Counted from the first letter of the stretch, positions 33,185 through 43,117 are shown. The stretch: 64,000 bases of DNA from an uncultured Caryophanales bacterium (GCA_902464635.1 CABQKC010000010.1:1-64000), one strand, 5' to 3'. Notes: generated from the sequence alone by a model not told the origin. Program-made: numbers and translations.

Positions 33185-34910
33185 GTCTCTTCCTGACATG
33201 TCTAAGGCCAGGAACAGGGTAGATAATCCAAAGGTAATTTTTGATGAAGTTAAGGTTGGACCTCATTTGGCTAAATTTGCCAAAGGCAAGAAATATGTCA
33301 TCAAGACTTTTGGCTGCCAGGCTAATGTTAGAGATGAAGAAATTCTTTCTGGTTATCTAGAGAAAGCTGGCTTTATAAAAACAAATAATGATAGAGTAGC
33401 CGATCTTGCTATTATCAATACTTGCGCAGTTAGAGAAAATGCCGAAGAAAAAGTCTATGGCGAGATTGGTAAATTCAAGGTCAATAAGACTAATAACAAA
33501 GACTTCATTTTATGCGTTTGTGGTTGCATGATGCAAGAAGAGGGAAGCGCTGACTACATCATGAAGACTTATCCTCATGTCAGTCTTGTTTTTGGCACTC
33601 ATAACGTTAATAAGATCCTTGATTTACTAGAAGAGAAAATAACTAGAAATAAAAAGCTTGTCGATGTTTATTCTTTTGCAGGCGACGTTATTGAAAACTT
33701 GCCTTCAGTTAGGCTTGATCCATATAAGGCCTATGTAAATATTACCTATGGATGCGATAAATTCTGTACATATTGCATTGTTCCTTATACAAGGGGAAGA
33801 GAACGTTCTAGGAAACTAGAAGAAATAGTTAATGAATGTAAGGAACTAGTAGCAAAAGGCTATCAGGAAATTACCTTATTAGGTCAAAACGTCAATTCAT
33901 ATGGCAAGGATTTCCATGATGGGACTAATTTTTCCAAAGTCTTGGAAGAAGTTGCTAAATTAGGCATTCCAAGGTTACGTTTCATGACTTCCCATCCTTG
34001 GGATTTCTCTAATGATATGTTAGAAGTAATTGCAAAATATCCAAACATAATGAAATGTATTCATCTCCCTGTTCAATCTGGATCGACATCCGTTCTTCGC
34101 TTAATGGGTAGAAGATATAGTAGGGAAGAGTATCTAGATTTAGTTGACCGTATTAGAAAAACAATACCAGGGGTTGCATTGACTACGGATATAATTGTTG
34201 GTTTCCCAAACGAAACAGAAGAAGAATTTGAAGATACTTTAACTTTATGTGAAAAAGTCCAATATGATTCTGCCTTTACCTTTATTTATTCTCCCAGAAA
34301 AGGAACCCCAGCCGCTAAGATGATTGATAATGTTAGCGATAAAGAAAAACATGATAGATTCGTAAGACTAGTAAAAGTAATTGAAGATGGTGTATCCAAA
34401 CATGCTGAGTCAATGGTCGGGAAGACTTATAAGGTTTTAGTAGATGGTCCTTCTAAAAAGGATAAAGGAGTACTTTCTGGCTATACCGAATCTTCTAAAT
34501 TAGTTAATTTCAAAGGTCCTTCGTTCCTAAAAGGGCATATAGTAAATGTCTATATCAATGAAAGCCATACTTATTCCTTGATTGGAACTTTGGTAGATGA
34601 TCCTATTTTAGTTCTTACATCTTCTTTAAAAGAAAAAATAGAAAAAGAAGATTCTTATATTAGATATATAGAATGCAAGAATGCCTTTGAATCTTCTTCC
34701 TTTTTAAAACAATTAAAGGAAGAAATGGAAGAAAAACAAAAACAATTAGTAAATAAATCATTTAAGACCGATGAGGATTTATTGCCTCTAAAAAAAGAAA
34801 TAGATGAACTTAAGAAAGCCTATTTTAATGACCCCGTGTATTTAAATTTGCAATCTTCCATTGCGGATTTATCTTCTTTATTAGAACAAATAAAGGACAA
34901 TTTAGAATGA
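33165..34910 (+). CDS. miaB: tRNA ms2i6A37 methylthiotransferase MiaB fused to a RicA/YlbF-like domain
   Basis: A 581-residue protein. Residues about 45-460 are MiaB: an N-terminal UPF0004 domain with Cys ligands in TFGCQAN, NTCAVREN and CGCMMQE, the radical-SAM cluster motif CDKFCTYC, and a TRAM domain near 415-480. It adds the methylthio group to i6A37. Residues about 490-581 form an extra helical domain with the YlbF/YmcA pattern: a first helix with SSFLKQLKEEMEEKQKQL and a last with DPVYLNLQSSIADLSSLLEQ. In Bacillus YmcA (RicA) is a separate gene next to miaB. The fusion call is by pattern, not search. Confidence 0.85.
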   Translation: MGKLIYKSLPDMSKARNRVDNPKVIFDEVKVGPHLAKFAKGKKYVIKTFGCQANVRDEEILSGYLEKAGFIKTNNDRVADLAIINTCAVRENAEEKVYGEIGKFKVNKTNNKDFILCVCGCMMQEEGSADYIMKTYPHVSLVFGTHNVNKILDLLEEKITRNKKLVDVYSFAGDVIENLPSVRLDPYKAYVNITYGCDKFCTYCIVPYTRGRERSRKLEEIVNECKELVAKGYQEITLLGQNVNSYGKDFHDGTNFSKVLEEVAKLGIPRLRFMTSHPWDFSNDMLEVIAKYPNIMKCIHLPVQSGSTSVLRLMGRRYSREEYLDLVDRIRKTIPGVALTTDIIVGFPNETEEEFEDTLTLCEKVQYDSAFTFIYSPRKGTPAAKMIDNVSDKEKHDRFVRLVKVIEDGVSKHAESMVGKTYKVLVDGPSKKDKGVLSGYTESSKLVNFKGPSFLKGHIVNVYINESHTYSLIGTLVDDPILVLTSSLKEKIEKEDSYIRYIECKNAFESSSFLKQLKEEMEEKQKQLVNKSFKTDEDLLPLKKEIDELKKAYFNDPVYLNLQSSIADLSSLLEQIKDNLE

Positions 34911-35776
34911 TAATAGTCTTAACGGGTCCAACAGGAAGCGGGAAAAGTAAGCTTGCTATTGAATTAGCAAAGGAAATAGATGCAGCAATTATTAATGCAG
35001 ATGCTTTCCAAGTTTATAAAGAGCTTTCAATCGCGACTGCTAAGCCAAGTGAAGAAGAATTATTTGAAGTTCCTTCTTTCCTATTTGATTTCATCCCTTT
35101 AGACAGTTCATATAATGTTAAGGAATACCAAGAAGACTTGCGTAGTGCCATAGCAACCATTTCCCCATTTAAGAAGAATATCATTATCGCTGGCGGAACT
35201 GGATTATATATAAGGGCTGGTCTTTATGATTATGAATTCCCAGATCTTCCAAGTGTTGATATGAGTAAATATCAATCCCTAAGCGATGAAGATCTTTTTG
35301 ATTTGTTAAAACAAGTAGATCCTGATTCATCTTTGACTATCCATCCTCATAATAGAGTAAGGATATTACGTGCCTTAGAGATTTATTTTAGTACCGGCAC
35401 TACTAAATCCAATATTATCGCCAAACAAAACCATGAACCTATTTATGATTGCCTTTTCTTTGGATTAGAAAAAGAAAGGGAACTTAATTATGAAATTGTA
35501 AATAAACGTGTCGATGAAATGTTTGAAAAAGGATTAGTAGAAGAAAATAAATACCTAATAGATAAATATGGCAGGGATAGAAGTGCTTTTAAGGCCATTG
35601 GAGTTAAGGAATTATTCCCTTATTTTGATGGAAAAATAACTTTAGAAGAAGCCAAAGAAACAATTAAAAAGAATACCAGGCATTATATTAAACGTCAGAT
35701 GACATTCTTCTCTCATCAATTCAAAATTACCTGGATTAAAGATAAATTTGACATAATGGGTCGCTTAAATGGATAA
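34907..35776 (+). CDS. miaA: tRNA dimethylallyltransferase MiaA
   Basis: A 289-residue enzyme that adds the isopentenyl group to A37, the step before MiaB. The P-loop is LTGPTGSGKSKLA near residue 4, with INADAFQVYK near 33 and the VGGTGLY-type IAGGTGLYIRAG near 95. It overlaps miaB by 4 nt, so the two sequential enzymes are made together. The isopentenyl donor would come from the MEP pathway, of which ispF and ispD are in this window. Confidence 0.96.
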   Translation: MIIVLTGPTGSGKSKLAIELAKEIDAAIINADAFQVYKELSIATAKPSEEELFEVPSFLFDFIPLDSSYNVKEYQEDLRSAIATISPFKKNIIIAGGTGLYIRAGLYDYEFPDLPSVDMSKYQSLSDEDLFDLLKQVDPDSSLTIHPHNRVRILRALEIYFSTGTTKSNIIAKQNHEPIYDCLFFGLEKERELNYEIVNKRVDEMFEKGLVEENKYLIDKYGRDRSAFKAIGVKELFPYFDGKITLEEAKETIKKNTRHYIKRQMTFFSHQFKITWIKDKFDIMGRLNG

Positions 35777-36467
35777 ATTTGATTCTCGTACAATTGGGTT
35801 AATTAAAGAAGAAGGGGTACTTGCTTTATCTAAATCTAAAGTAGCTATTTTTGGAGTAGGCGGAGTAGGTGGGACCTGTTTAGAAGCTTTAGTTAGAAGC
35901 AATGTTGGCCAAATAGATATCTATGATTTTGATAAGGTAGATGAATCAAATCTAAATAGGCAAATATGTTTTGATTATTTTTCTATAGGGAAGGAAAAAG
36001 TGACTATAGCCAAAGAAAAAATGAACAAGATAAATCCACGCACTGTAGTAAATGCGTTTTCTTTAAGACTAGACTTAGATAACGTTAAGGAACTGAATTT
36101 ATCGCAATATGATTATGTAGTTGACTGCATTGATGAAACCTCTCCTAAGATTGCTCTTATAAAAAGATGTATAACCGAAAATATTAGAATCGTCTCTTCT
36201 TTAGGAATGGCAAATAGATTTGATCCTAGCAAAGTTATTATTACCACATTAGATAAGACATATAATGATCCTTTGGCTAAGTTAATTAGGAATAAACTTA
36301 GAAGCGAAGGGATAGATCCAAAATTATTATCAGTTGCCTTTTCAAGTGAACTACCGATAAAAAATGGTACTTTCAAAGGCTCAATGATGTTAGTTCCTTC
36401 ATCGGCTGGATTATCTTTAGCATATAAAACTATCTTTGATTTGATTTTGCCTTATAATAAACAATAA
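35769..36467 (+). CDS. tcdA: tRNA threonylcarbamoyladenosine dehydratase TcdA (CsdL/YgdL)
   Basis: A 232-residue E1-like enzyme that cyclises t6A37 to ct6A37 using ATP. The nucleotide-binding GVGGVGGTCLEALVRS is near residue 29, with NLNRQI near 61 and YVVDCIDE near 117. It overlaps miaA by 8 nt, so three enzymes acting at tRNA position 37 are consecutive. The substrate assignment rests on family and context. Confidence 0.9.
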   Translation: MDKFDSRTIGLIKEEGVLALSKSKVAIFGVGGVGGTCLEALVRSNVGQIDIYDFDKVDESNLNRQICFDYFSIGKEKVTIAKEKMNKINPRTVVNAFSLRLDLDNVKELNLSQYDYVVDCIDETSPKIALIKRCITENIRIVSSLGMANRFDPSKVIITTLDKTYNDPLAKLIRNKLRSEGIDPKLLSVAFSSELPIKNGTFKGSMMLVPSSAGLSLAYKTIFDLILPYNKQ

Positions 36468-36493
36468 CTTTTTAAAATAACTAGGAGGCACCT

Positions 36494-38113
36494 ATGTCTT
36501 TAATTCCTATTACTGAAGTTGCTAGTAAAGCTGGCATTGAACAAAAATACGTTATTCCATATGGCTCTTATAAGGCCAAAATCGATCTTTCCATAATGGA
36601 TGAAGTTGCTTCTAATCAAGATGGGAAGTTAGTTTTAGTAACTGCCATTACCCCAACTAAAGCAGGGGAAGGGAAGACTACAACAAGTATCGCTTTAGCA
36701 GAAGGATTTGGAAAAATAAACCAAAAAGCCCTCCTTTGTTTAAGAGAACCTAGCCTAGGTCCAGTCTTTGGATTAAAAGGTGGTGCGACTGGTGGAGGGT
36801 TGGCTTCTATTGCTCCTAGTGAAGACATTAATCTTCATTTCACTGGGGACATGCATGCATTAACTTCTTCAATCAACTTAATTTCCGCTGTTATTGATAG
36901 CCATATTTATTTTGGCAATGAATTGAATATCGATCCAAATAGAATAACCTGGAAAAGAGCTTTGGATATGAATGATAGGGCTCTTAGAAATGTCCTTGTA
37001 TCCATGAATGATAATAAAGCCACTCCAAGAGAAGATCATTTTACTATTACTGTTGCTTCTGAAATGATGGCGATTATGTGCCTAGCTACATCGAAAGAAG
37101 ATTTCTTGCATAGAATAGAAAAGATAATAGTTGCATTTAGCAAAGACAATAAGCCTATTACATTAAAGGATTTAAAGATTACTCATGCGGTTATGCGTTT
37201 AATGAAGGATGCCTTGAATCCTAATTTAGTTCAAACGTTAGAGAATAATCCATGCTTAGTTCATGGCGGTCCTTTTGCTAATATTGCTCACGGATGCAAT
37301 TCAATTCTAGCAACTAAATTAGCAATGAAATTAGCCCCAATCGTAATTACTGAGGCTGGATTTGGAGCTGATTTAGGTGCTGAAAAATTCCTAGATATTA
37401 AATGTCAGGAAGGAAATCTAAAACCAAGTTGTACGGTTATGGTAGCGACTATCCGTGCTTTGAAAATGCATGGTGGCCTTGCCTATGAAAATTTAGCTAA
37501 CGAAGATGTTGAAGCTTTAAAAAAAGGTATGTGCAATTTAGAAAGACATATAAAGAATATTCAAAAATTCGGTGTCCCGATTGTAATTGCAATTAATCAT
37601 TTTAATACCGATCATGAATCAGAGATCGAATGTTTAAAGAATTGGTGTAAAGAAAAAGAATATGTCTATGCGTTCCTTGATGGCTTTAATAAGGGTGGAG
37701 AAGGCTCGATTGAATTAGCATACAAAGTTTTAGAATCCTTAAACAAGAAGCCTTCATTCTATAAGCCTTTGTACGATAGACATTCACCAATAAAAGAAAA
37801 GATAAACAAGATTTGCAAGGAAATTTATGGCGCTTCTGAAGTTGTTTACGAGAAAATTGCCTTAGAAAAAATAAAGGAAATAGAAGATTTGGGATACCAA
37901 GATAGCTATGTCTGCATGGCTAAAACTCCAGCATCTTTTACCGATGATGCCACTAAATTAGGCGCTCCAACTAACTTCAAGATTACTATTAGAGATGTAT
38001 CTTTGTCGGCGGGTGCTAATTTTACCGTTGCCCTTACTGGCAACATCTTAACAATGCCGGGTCTTCCTAGAGTTCCGGCAGCTGTTAAAATGGAGGATGA
38101 ACCATGGATGTAA
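36494..38113 (+). CDS. fhs: Formate-tetrahydrofolate ligase
   Basis: A 539-residue enzyme that makes 10-formyl-THF from formate, THF and ATP. The P-loop segment TPTKAGEGKTTTSIALAEG is near residues 51-69, and LREPSLGPVFGLKGGATGGG near 83-102. AGGAGG precedes the ATG. Length is near the family's 555. It supplies one-carbon units for purines and formyl-Met-tRNA; folD is not visible here. Confidence 0.96.
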   Translation: MSLIPITEVASKAGIEQKYVIPYGSYKAKIDLSIMDEVASNQDGKLVLVTAITPTKAGEGKTTTSIALAEGFGKINQKALLCLREPSLGPVFGLKGGATGGGLASIAPSEDINLHFTGDMHALTSSINLISAVIDSHIYFGNELNIDPNRITWKRALDMNDRALRNVLVSMNDNKATPREDHFTITVASEMMAIMCLATSKEDFLHRIEKIIVAFSKDNKPITLKDLKITHAVMRLMKDALNPNLVQTLENNPCLVHGGPFANIAHGCNSILATKLAMKLAPIVITEAGFGADLGAEKFLDIKCQEGNLKPSCTVMVATIRALKMHGGLAYENLANEDVEALKKGMCNLERHIKNIQKFGVPIVIAINHFNTDHESEIECLKNWCKEKEYVYAFLDGFNKGGEGSIELAYKVLESLNKKPSFYKPLYDRHSPIKEKINKICKEIYGASEVVYEKIALEKIKEIEDLGYQDSYVCMAKTPASFTDDATKLGAPTNFKITIRDVSLSAGANFTVALTGNILTMPGLPRVPAAVKMEDEPWM

Positions 38114-38325
38114 GTTCTATAAAACTTTATGATGAAGTAGAGATGAAACGCCCACATCCTTGCTCTTCAAGATCTAAAAGATTCCAGGTAATTAGACTTG
38201 GGGCAGATGTGAAGATTCTTTGCTTAGGATGTGGCAATGTCATCATGCTTGATAGAGATAAATTCAATTCTAAAATCAAGAAAGTCATCGCTCATCATGA
38301 TGCTCCTTTAATTAAATCGGTGTAG
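38104..38325 (+). CDS. DUF951 family small protein
   Basis: A 73-residue protein of the DUF951 (YyzM-like) family, unknown function. The core MKRPHPCSSRSKRFQVIRLG followed by ILCLGCGNVIML contains conserved Cys residues (C21, C40, C43), suggesting a metal site, perhaps zinc. GGAGG precedes ATG 38104, which lies inside the end of fhs (10-nt overlap). In Bacillus the homologue adjoins ychF, which here is 5 kb downstream. Confidence 0.88.
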   Translation: MDVSSIKLYDEVEMKRPHPCSSRSKRFQVIRLGADVKILCLGCGNVIMLDRDKFNSKIKKVIAHHDAPLIKSV

Positions 38326-38340
38326 CCATTTTGCCTATTT

Positions 38341-38375
38341 GCCTCCTACTTATATAACAGGAGGCTTTTCTTTTG
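38341..38375 (+). terminator. Terminator whose right arm is the next gene's Shine-Dalgarno
   Basis: GCCTCCT (38341-38347) pairs with AGGAGGC (38359-38365), followed by TTTTCTTTT. AGGAGG is 8 nt before the TTG start of the first ABC gene. It can end the fhs-DUF951 transcript and hide the ribosome binding site of any read-through RNA. Confidence 0.65.
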
Positions 38376-40388
38376 TTTGTTTTAAAAAATATAAATAAGA
38401 CATTTACGTCTTCTTCTAGCAAGCAAGTTGCTCTTTCTTCTATTAATCTATCGTTTCCTTCAAAAGGCTTAGTCTTTATTAAAGGTGAGTCAGGTTCAGG
38501 AAAATCTACTTTATTGAATATACTTGGATTGCTTCTTAAGCCTACATCCGGAACGATGCTTTTTAATGACAAAGATGTCTCAAGGATGTCAAATAAAGAA
38601 AAAGAGAATATACGTTTGAATCAAATTGGATATGTCTTTCAACATTTTAATCTTATTGATGAATTAAGCGTTTTGGATAATCTTCTCCTTTTTGAAAACA
38701 ACAAGGAAAAGTCTGAGCGATTGCTTTTATCGTTAGGAATTAAAGAATTAGAAAATAAGGAAGTATCAAAATTATCAGGAGGAGAAAAGCAAAGAGTAGG
38801 TATTGCCAGGGCTTTGATGAAGGATCCTCTTGTATTGCTTTGCGATGAGCCGACTGGTGCTTTAGATGAAGAAAATTCAAAAAAAGTCAGGGACATATTA
38901 TTAGACTTATCAAAAAACATATTAATAATAGTAACTAGTCACGAGAAATCATTATTTAATGGTGCCCGTTATTTTGTTGAGATTGAAAAAGGAAATATAA
39001 AAGACTCTAATTTGATTGAAGATAAAGTTAAGCCTATTCGATTAAATAAAAGAGGTTATAAAGGAAACCTTAGACCGTTTAGAAGGTTAATAAGAAAGAA
39101 AAATAGGGCAAAATCTATAATTTGCCTAATATGCTTTATATTTATGGAAGTTGTCTTTTCTTGTGGGCTAGGATTTCAAAAAGGTGCTAGTAAAATAGAA
39201 AGTTCAATAATGGATACTAGCTTTGATTCGTTGTTTTTAAGTGTTAGCAAGAAAGAAAAAGTATCCTCATCTTCATCTTTGAATTTGGTGAAACAATCTA
39301 AACCAAGCAAAAACGATATCTCATTTTTGCTAGATAAAGCAGACGCTTATGCATCATTATCTTTTGCTCTTTCATATAACGAGTCTTTTTATATAGAAGA
39401 AGAAAAGCAAGTACCTGCTAATTTCGTGCCATTTTTGCCTAGTGATTTATTGACGTTTTCTAGTTTTAATTTAGAAAATTTTTCATTGACAAAAAATATG
39501 CTTGTATTTGTTAACGATTCATTCTCCCATTTTTATAAAGATATAAACCCTGGAGATGAGTTGGTAGTAAAAAGAAAAATGATGTTTGAATACGAGCAAG
39601 GTAATGATGAAATAGATATTGAATTTAGATTCAAAATAGCTTCTATAATAAAAGAATTCTCCTTCTTAAATTCTCCACGAGTTTATTTTCCTTATGATGA
39701 AGTCGCTAGTTTATTAGATAGTTTCTTTTTACCAAATTATTCCAATATTCAAGGAAGAGATGTTTCGGTTTTAGATTTTATTATTAATTCTTCTCCATCA
39801 TCTTCTTATAGCGGACAAGAAAGCATTCTTCATTGCAAAAGCAAAGAAGATGCATTGAAGATGTTTGATTTAATTAGGCAATTTGAAAAAGAAGATGCTC
39901 CATATTCATTTTCTAGCAGAGTCTATACAACAAAGAATTCATATTCTAATTTGAGCTCTTTGATTTGCTTGTGCCTGCGTTTATTCGCCATATTCGAGTT
40001 TGCTTTATGCTTCATATTGCTTTTGCTAGATTGCTTTTATTGCTATTTACGAAACAAAAAGCATAATGCCATATTGCTTTGCCTTGGCATTAATAAACCA
40101 AGAATTATTTCCTTGTTTTCAATCAATTCAATTTTGGTATTCCTTTCATCTATAGTTTTGTTTGCTCCGTTATCATTATTTGCATTTGGGATAATCAATA
40201 AGTTTTTAGCCCCAAGGCTAGGCTTTGATTTCCTAATTATTAATCCATTATTAAATTTCAACAGGATACCATTTTTTATTCCGATTCTATTTTTGGTATT
40301 TGCTATATCTATATATTTATTATCGTTTTTGCTTCTTTATTTTTTTTTATCAAAAATCGATATTGCCAAGGAACTTAAAGACGAATGA
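38373..40388 (+). CDS. Fused ABC transporter ATPase-permease, first of a pair
   Basis: A 671-residue protein. Residues 1-220 are a MacB/LolD-type ATPase: GESGSGKST near 39, LSGGEKQRVGIARAL near 136 and LLCDEPTGALDE near 156. Then come one helix near 250, an extracellular Ser/Phe/Asp-rich domain (about 275-530), and three C-terminal helices of FtsX type. The start is TTG 38373 with AGGAGG at 8 nt, giving MFVLKNINKTF. It overlaps the next gene by 4 nt. The likely role is peptide/lipid export or resistance; no regulator is adjacent. Confidence 0.85.
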   Translation: MFVLKNINKTFTSSSSKQVALSSINLSFPSKGLVFIKGESGSGKSTLLNILGLLLKPTSGTMLFNDKDVSRMSNKEKENIRLNQIGYVFQHFNLIDELSVLDNLLLFENNKEKSERLLLSLGIKELENKEVSKLSGGEKQRVGIARALMKDPLVLLCDEPTGALDEENSKKVRDILLDLSKNILIIVTSHEKSLFNGARYFVEIEKGNIKDSNLIEDKVKPIRLNKRGYKGNLRPFRRLIRKKNRAKSIICLICFIFMEVVFSCGLGFQKGASKIESSIMDTSFDSLFLSVSKKEKVSSSSSLNLVKQSKPSKNDISFLLDKADAYASLSFALSYNESFYIEEEKQVPANFVPFLPSDLLTFSSFNLENFSLTKNMLVFVNDSFSHFYKDINPGDELVVKRKMMFEYEQGNDEIDIEFRFKIASIIKEFSFLNSPRVYFPYDEVASLLDSFFLPNYSNIQGRDVSVLDFIINSSPSSSYSGQESILHCKSKEDALKMFDLIRQFEKEDAPYSFSSRVYTTKNSYSNLSSLICLCLRLFAIFEFALCFILLLLDCFYCYLRNKKHNAILLCLGINKPRIISLFSINSILVFLSSIVLFAPLSLFAFGIINKFLAPRLGFDFLIINPLLNFNRIPFFIPILFLVFAISIYLLSFLLLYFFLSKIDIAKELKDE

Positions 40389-43117
40389 AATATTTTGTTT
40401 CCGTTTCAAAACTTAATAAGTCTTTCAATAAGCAAATTCTTTTTAAAGATGCAGAAATTCATTTGCCTAAATATGGTTTAATTGGATTGAACGGACCTTC
40501 TGGTTCAGGGAAATCAAGCTTACTTAAAATGCTTGGAGGACTAGATTCATCTTATAAAGGATCTATTGTCGTAAATAATATTTCTTTGAAATCTCTAGGT
40601 GAGAATGCTTTAAGAATGTATCGAATAAATAATGTTGGATTTATATTCCAGGATTATCCTTTGCTAAATCAAGAAAGTGTTTTGGATAATGTTTTGCTTT
40701 TATTAAATGCAACCTCAAAAGAAGACAAGATTATAAAAAACAAAAAGGGCAAGAACTTACTTAGACAATTTGATTTAAATAGTAGGGCGGATGAAAAGGC
40801 TAAAAATCTTTCTGGAGGCGAAAAAGAAAGAGTAGCAAGTTGCCTTTGTTTGACTAGTGATGCCAAGTTACTTTTAGCAGATGAACCAACTGCATCTTTA
40901 GATGAAAAAAATGGGAGAAAGCTTTTTGATGCCTTAAAGAATTATTCAAAAAATCACTTGGTTATAGTTTCTTCTCATAATATAGATTTATTAGAACGTT
41001 ATTGCGATCAAATATATTCAATAAAAGATAAAAAGATTAAATTAGAAAAAAGCCTAGAAAATAAGAAATCAGGAATAAATCCAATAAGTACCTATAACAC
41101 AAGAAAAAAAGACAAAATCGGATTATCTTTTCTTGACCGTCTTAAAATCGCTTATAAAGATTTAGTTAGTAAGAAATTCAGGTTTTATCTTACTTTGTTT
41201 TGTTGCTTTGCATCGTTTTGTTTTGCCGGATTTTCTAGTTATATCCGTTTCAGCATGGAAAAAGAAGTGAAACGTGCCCTCTCTTCTTTTTCCATCCCAA
41301 ATCAATTGATTATTTCTAGAAAGGATAATGTGAACCCAAATTTATACCCTTGTGATGAGAAAAGCCTGATTGCTTTATCAGAAGACTATGAAGAAGATGT
41401 TATTGATTATGGATTTCATCTTAATTTTGATTTTCCATCTTTATTCAAAAGTGATGATTCGTGTTTCCTTTTAACTTTATATCAAAATATCCATTTGCCT
41501 TATTTTTCATCAAAACACATAAATGAATTTGTTTGGTTAGAAGAAGTGCAAGAACCCATTTATCCTAGCGGAATCTCCTCCTTAGAAGATGATGAGCTTG
41601 TCATTGGCCTTCCTTTTGACTATTTAAATTCAATATGTCTGCAACTTGGGATTGCTAGAAGCTATGAGTCTTTCGGGTCCTATTTATCCTCAAATTCAGT
41701 TAGGTTTCTTTTGAATGTAGAAAATAAAGACATTGAATTTGACGACCAGGAACTTTTTACGATTAAAGGAATAATAAAAGCCAAACTCCCTTTGTTATTG
41801 CATTCTTCAAGCAAATGGAACAAGACACTATTTATAGATAAAATGAAATTTAGGCCGGATGAAACGGGAGAAAACCCAAACCCCCAATATGTATACCAAT
41901 TGCCTTTTGTTTATTTAAAAGATAAAGAACTTTTCTATAGGAGCATTAAAAATGATGATAGATATTCTTTGCTTTATTTTGAACCGAATTCCAGTTTGTA
42001 TTTATCATCAACATGTGACGCTTCCTTTTGTTTAAGTAATAGGGTTTATGTTTATAAAAGCAACCGCAATGAAGAATCATACTTTAATCAAATAATTGAT
42101 ACAGGGGTTCCTTATCTTGGCTTGCAACGTTATGGATTTTATGGATCTAATGAAACGATTTTTACAGGTTTTTTACCACAGTTTTTCTTATCTTCTTCCT
42201 TAGATAATTTGAACATTGTTTCGGAGACAGTTTCAACTTTAGAAACGTTTTCTTTTGATTTTCTTCCAAGCAATGTTTTAAGCGGGAACATCTTGACTCC
42301 CTTTGATAAGAAAATAAAAATCTCTCCAATTTTATCTTCTTCTAATAACTTAAAATCTAATGATGTCTTAATTTCGAAAGGATTAAGGAATAGACTAGGA
42401 AACAAAGAACGCCTTTTCTTTTCTTATGAAGTTTCTTCTTCAATTAATAGAGATAAAATAATTAGGAATTTCAAGAATGGTTCATTAAATGTTATTGATG
42501 TAGTGGATAACGAGGATCTAATTCTTTATATATCCCCTTCCTTATTAGAGGAATATTTATTTTCATATTTAGGAGTATCTACATTTAATTTAAAAAAGAA
42601 TGGATACGTCCTTTTCTTTTCTAACCAAAAGCAATTATTGAAATGCAAGGAGAATCTAGAAAGAAATATGGATGGTTTTTATTTTCTAAACGTTGATGAT
42701 TATGTTTCTTCTTCAATGAATCAAACTACGTCCTACGTTGGTAGTTTATTGCTTTTTTCTTCGATAGGAACGATATTTTTATCGTTATTGTTATTTGGCT
42801 TTATTATGTATACAAATTATGAAGACGACAAGGACACCAGAAAGCTTTTCTTTAGCATTGGATTACCTAAAAAGGAAGAATTTTGCTTTTTCTTTTATAA
42901 GTCGATAATCCTGATTGTAGTAGCCTCTTTCTTATCCTCTTTAATGATGTTTCCATTGCTATTTTTAGGTTCGAAAATTATAGGGAATAGCTTTGGATCT
43001 CCTATTGGATTTAGCTTCTCTTATGAGCCATTTCTTTTCATAACAATAACTTTTATCCTTTATGTTATATCGTCTTTATTCATTGGAAAAAGACTGGAAA
43101 AAAGTGAAAATAATTAG
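40385..43117 (+). CDS. Fused ABC transporter ATPase-permease, second of a pair
   Basis: A 910-residue protein organised like its neighbour: ATPase with GLNGPSGSGKSS near 34, LSGGEKERVASCL near 140 and LLLADEPTASLDE near 160; a helix near 268; a very large extracellular domain of roughly 480 residues; and three C-terminal helices. The four-base overlap and shared plan point to a heterodimer of two half transporters. The ATPase signature LSGGEKER lacks the usual Q. The extracellular domain is longer than in MacB. Substrate unknown. Confidence 0.84.
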   Translation: MKYFVSVSKLNKSFNKQILFKDAEIHLPKYGLIGLNGPSGSGKSSLLKMLGGLDSSYKGSIVVNNISLKSLGENALRMYRINNVGFIFQDYPLLNQESVLDNVLLLLNATSKEDKIIKNKKGKNLLRQFDLNSRADEKAKNLSGGEKERVASCLCLTSDAKLLLADEPTASLDEKNGRKLFDALKNYSKNHLVIVSSHNIDLLERYCDQIYSIKDKKIKLEKSLENKKSGINPISTYNTRKKDKIGLSFLDRLKIAYKDLVSKKFRFYLTLFCCFASFCFAGFSSYIRFSMEKEVKRALSSFSIPNQLIISRKDNVNPNLYPCDEKSLIALSEDYEEDVIDYGFHLNFDFPSLFKSDDSCFLLTLYQNIHLPYFSSKHINEFVWLEEVQEPIYPSGISSLEDDELVIGLPFDYLNSICLQLGIARSYESFGSYLSSNSVRFLLNVENKDIEFDDQELFTIKGIIKAKLPLLLHSSSKWNKTLFIDKMKFRPDETGENPNPQYVYQLPFVYLKDKELFYRSIKNDDRYSLLYFEPNSSLYLSSTCDASFCLSNRVYVYKSNRNEESYFNQIIDTGVPYLGLQRYGFYGSNETIFTGFLPQFFLSSSLDNLNIVSETVSTLETFSFDFLPSNVLSGNILTPFDKKIKISPILSSSNNLKSNDVLISKGLRNRLGNKERLFFSYEVSSSINRDKIIRNFKNGSLNVIDVVDNEDLILYISPSLLEEYLFSYLGVSTFNLKKNGYVLFFSNQKQLLKCKENLERNMDGFYFLNVDDYVSSSMNQTTSYVGSLLLFSSIGTIFLSLLLFGFIMYTNYEDDKDTRKLFFSIGLPKKEEFCFFFYKSIILIVVASFLSSLMMFPLLFLGSKIIGNSFGSPIGFSFSYEPFLFITITFILYVISSLFIGKRLEKSENN

